A stretch of 6,846 nt of DNA from Thermoplasmata archaeon (GTDB lineage Archaea; Thermoplasmatota; E2; DHVEG-1; B18-G2), in NCBI GenBank assembly GCA_021161685.1, contig JAGHAD010000135.1:1-6846 (forward strand), given 5' to 3'. Positions 6,273-6,846 of the stretch are shown here, one piece after another. A program made the position numbers and the translations under genes. The number at the start of each line of letters is the position of its first letter. Position 1 is the stretch's first letter. The notes beneath the pieces are model-generated. The model made no database searches and was not told the DNA's origin. It was given only the letters and a program-made list of their open reading frames with translations.

Positions 6273-6518
6273 TTACAGCTGGAATCTGAAGTTTTCAAGG
6301 GATTTTTCTTCCTCCTTTCCGCTCAGCCATTTTGCTAACTTATCCGCAAATACCCATCCGAAATATCCCATAAAAAAACCAAAGAAGCCCCCTATGCTGA
6401 GGGTTACAACCTGCTTTAAAAAAGAGAAGCTCTCCGTGAAGAACATGATTAAGGTGCTTGTTACGATGTAAACCAGGATTATCAACAATAGGAGGCGGAA
6501 GGCGTGGGAGGCTATCAC
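6273..6518 (-). CDS. Small two-helix membrane protein, unknown function
   Basis: 81 residues from a GTG start (complement of 6516-6518), not recognised as a named family. Two strongly hydrophobic segments are visible, about 7-27 (FRLLLLIILVYIVTSTLIMF) and 36-58, the second with a Gly/Phe-rich face (GGFFGFFMGYFG). They are joined by a short loop and followed by a charged tail ending KSLENFRFQL. By the positive-inside rule both ends should be cytoplasmic, a hairpin topology. GTG 6518 has no SD; an AT-rich TATA candidate (6537-6549) would suit a leaderless start. However, the frame continues open upstream for 33 further basic codons to a CTG with a strong SD (see the next entry), so the full protein may have 114 residues. 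It is followed by the tRNA-Thr gene and is divergent from the gene starting at 6780. Confidence 0.65.
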   Translation of the reverse strand: MIASHAFRLLLLIILVYIVTSTLIMFFTESFSFLKQVVTLSIGGFFGFFMGYFGWVFADKLAKWLSGKEEEKSLENFRFQL

Positions 6519-6617
6519 AAAGGTCTTTGTCGGGGTAATTTTATTTTGAATGTGGTAGCGCTTTACTTTTCTGAGTCTGGTTTTCTTTTTCGGATAAAGT
6601 TTTTTCTTAGGTACCAG
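6519..6617 (-). other. Probable N-terminal extension of the membrane protein, with non-ATG (CTG) start
   Basis: Read on the minus strand in frame with GTG 6518, codons from 6617 downward give LVPKKKLYPKKKTRLRKVKR followed by YHIQNKITPTKTF, 33 codons without a stop. There is no ATG, GTG or TTG in the stretch. The candidate start is CTG (6617-6615), 8 bases after GGAGG, the same spacing used by the TTG-started permease here. An in-frame TAG lies just upstream, inside the SD word. About thirteen Lys/Arg residues would form a positively charged cytoplasmic tail that could bind nucleic acid or acidic lipid. Alternatives are initiation at ATA (6623-6621), a leaderless GTG start at 6518, or a chance open stretch. 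Confidence 0.4.
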
Positions 6618-6621
6618 TCCT

Positions 6622-6632
6622 ATCCCCTCCTA
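6622..6632 (-). promoter_or_regulatory. Strong Shine-Dalgarno word on the minus strand
   Basis: The minus strand reads TAGGAGGGGAT, close to the ideal archaeal GGAGGTGAT. A TATA box TTTTTATA (6655-6662 on the minus strand) is centred about 26 bases before 6633, so transcription would begin immediately in front of this word. The combination predicts a translation start near 6617 even though only CTG or ATA codons are available there. Confidence 0.45.
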
Positions 6633-6654
6633 TACAACGATAAGGCATTGGAGG

Positions 6655-6662
6655 TATAAAAA
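6655..6662 (-). promoter_or_regulatory. TATA box for the minus-strand membrane-protein gene
   Basis: TTTTTATA on the minus strand is the same word as in the L7Ae promoter. Its centre predicts a transcription start near 6633, directly before the SD word at 6632-6622. Read on the plus strand it is TATAAAAA and could also fire toward the gene at 6780, giving a leader of about 95-100 bases. Confidence 0.45.
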
Positions 6663-6735
6663 TTGACTGGAAATTGTTTCAAACCCGAGGTGTTATAACC
6701 TATATCCAGACTGTCAACTTTTTTATGAATTTAGG

Positions 6736-6743
6736 TATTTAAA
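6736..6743 (+). promoter_or_regulatory. TATA-like box for the gene at 6780
   Basis: TATTTAAA directly abuts the left arm of the 13-bp inverted repeat. The usual spacing predicts a transcription start near 6765-6766, the last base of the repeat's loop, so that the mRNA would begin with the right arm and its SD. BRE-like bases upstream are weak. Confidence 0.4.
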
Positions 6744-6779
6744 CCCCTCCTAGACCGGTTTGAATAGGTCTAGGAGGGG
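6744..6779. repeat. Perfect 13-bp inverted repeat with 10-base loop, overlapping SD
   Basis: CCCCTCCTAGACC (6744-6756) and GGTCTAGGAGGGG (6767-6779) are exact reverse complements separated by GGTTTGAATA. The right arm contains the SD GGAGG (6773-6777) and ends one base before ATG 6780. The left arm abuts a TATA-like box. Depending on the transcription start it is either a two-fold operator in DNA across the initiation site, or an RNA hairpin that hides the SD. The GC-rich stem would be stable even at high temperature. Confidence 0.85.
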
Positions 6780-6846
6780 ATGGAATTGCTGGACAGACTT
6801 GTGAAGATAATTGTGGATAGAAAAATCTTTTGCTGGGATAGGAAGA
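6780..6846 (+). CDS. 5' fragment of an unidentified gene (runs off the window)
   Basis: The frame from ATG 6780 is open to the window end and gives MELLDRLVKIIVDRKIFCW followed by DRK; too short to identify. ATG 6780 lies only 2 bases after GGAGG, too close for ordinary SD use. An in-frame TTG at 6786 has the 8-base spacing seen at other starts in this window and may be the true start, giving a protein two residues shorter. It is divergent from the membrane-protein gene and has a 13-bp inverted repeat over its initiation region, so its expression is probably controlled. Confidence 0.5.
   Translation, partial: MELLDRLVKIIVDRKIFCWDRK

Noticed and set aside
6665..6710. CRISPR-like repeat (GTTTCAAACCC... 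and nearby TTTGAATA)
   Set aside because: Only a single copy with no regular spacing; no array in the window.

Overview
The window looks like a euryarchaeal chromosome, probably a hyperthermophile and most likely one of the Archaeoglobales (order inferred from gene order and protein character, not proven). Support: the archaeal ribosomal cluster L7Ae-S28e-L24e, TATA/BRE-type promoters instead of -35/-10 boxes, a mix of leaderless starts and GGAGG Shine-Dalgarno (SD) starts, a CCA-less tRNA gene, and Lys/Glu-rich proteins with AGG/AGA arginine codons.

Layout. Positions 1-632 (+) hold the C-terminal part of a CrtI/phytoene-desaturase-like FAD oxidoreductase. A clear BRE+TATA at 655-671 then drives a tight (+) cluster: rpl7ae (718-1089), rps28e (1091-1300), rpl24e (1309-1488), an adenosine-specific-kinase-family protein (1517-2017) and a TatD-like metal-dependent hydrolase (2014-2856, ATGA overlap). 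In Archaeoglobus, ndk and infB are remembered as following rpl24e; here a nucleotide-binding protein and a hydrolase take that place. Convergent to this, with no spacer, is a DrrAB-like ABC exporter operon on the minus strand (ATPase 4552-3620, TTG-started permease 3615-2857).

From 4552 on, the window is accessory and dominated by divergent pairs. The exporter ATPase diverges from an HhH-GPD-like protein (4607-5293) that keeps the catalytic-type Asp but lacks the lyase Lys; a self-complementary TATA-like box (TAAATTTA) lies between them. Two small winged-helix proteins (5624-5334 minus, 5687-6013 plus) diverge from another single TATA region. A tRNA-Thr(GGT) gene (6234-6163, minus) with its own TATA box and T-run follows.

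The last 600 bases hold a small two-helix membrane protein on the minus strand (6518-6273). Its frame stays open upstream through 33 more very basic codons to a CTG preceded by a strong SD. It diverges from a gene that starts at 6780 or 6786 (+) and runs out of the window. The region between them contains a perfect 13-bp inverted repeat (6744-6756/6767-6779) whose right arm is also the SD of the plus-strand gene; the same TAGGAGGGGAT word serves as SD on the opposite side. This intergenic region is the most intriguing part of the window. No mobile element, CRISPR array or complete novel system was recognised.
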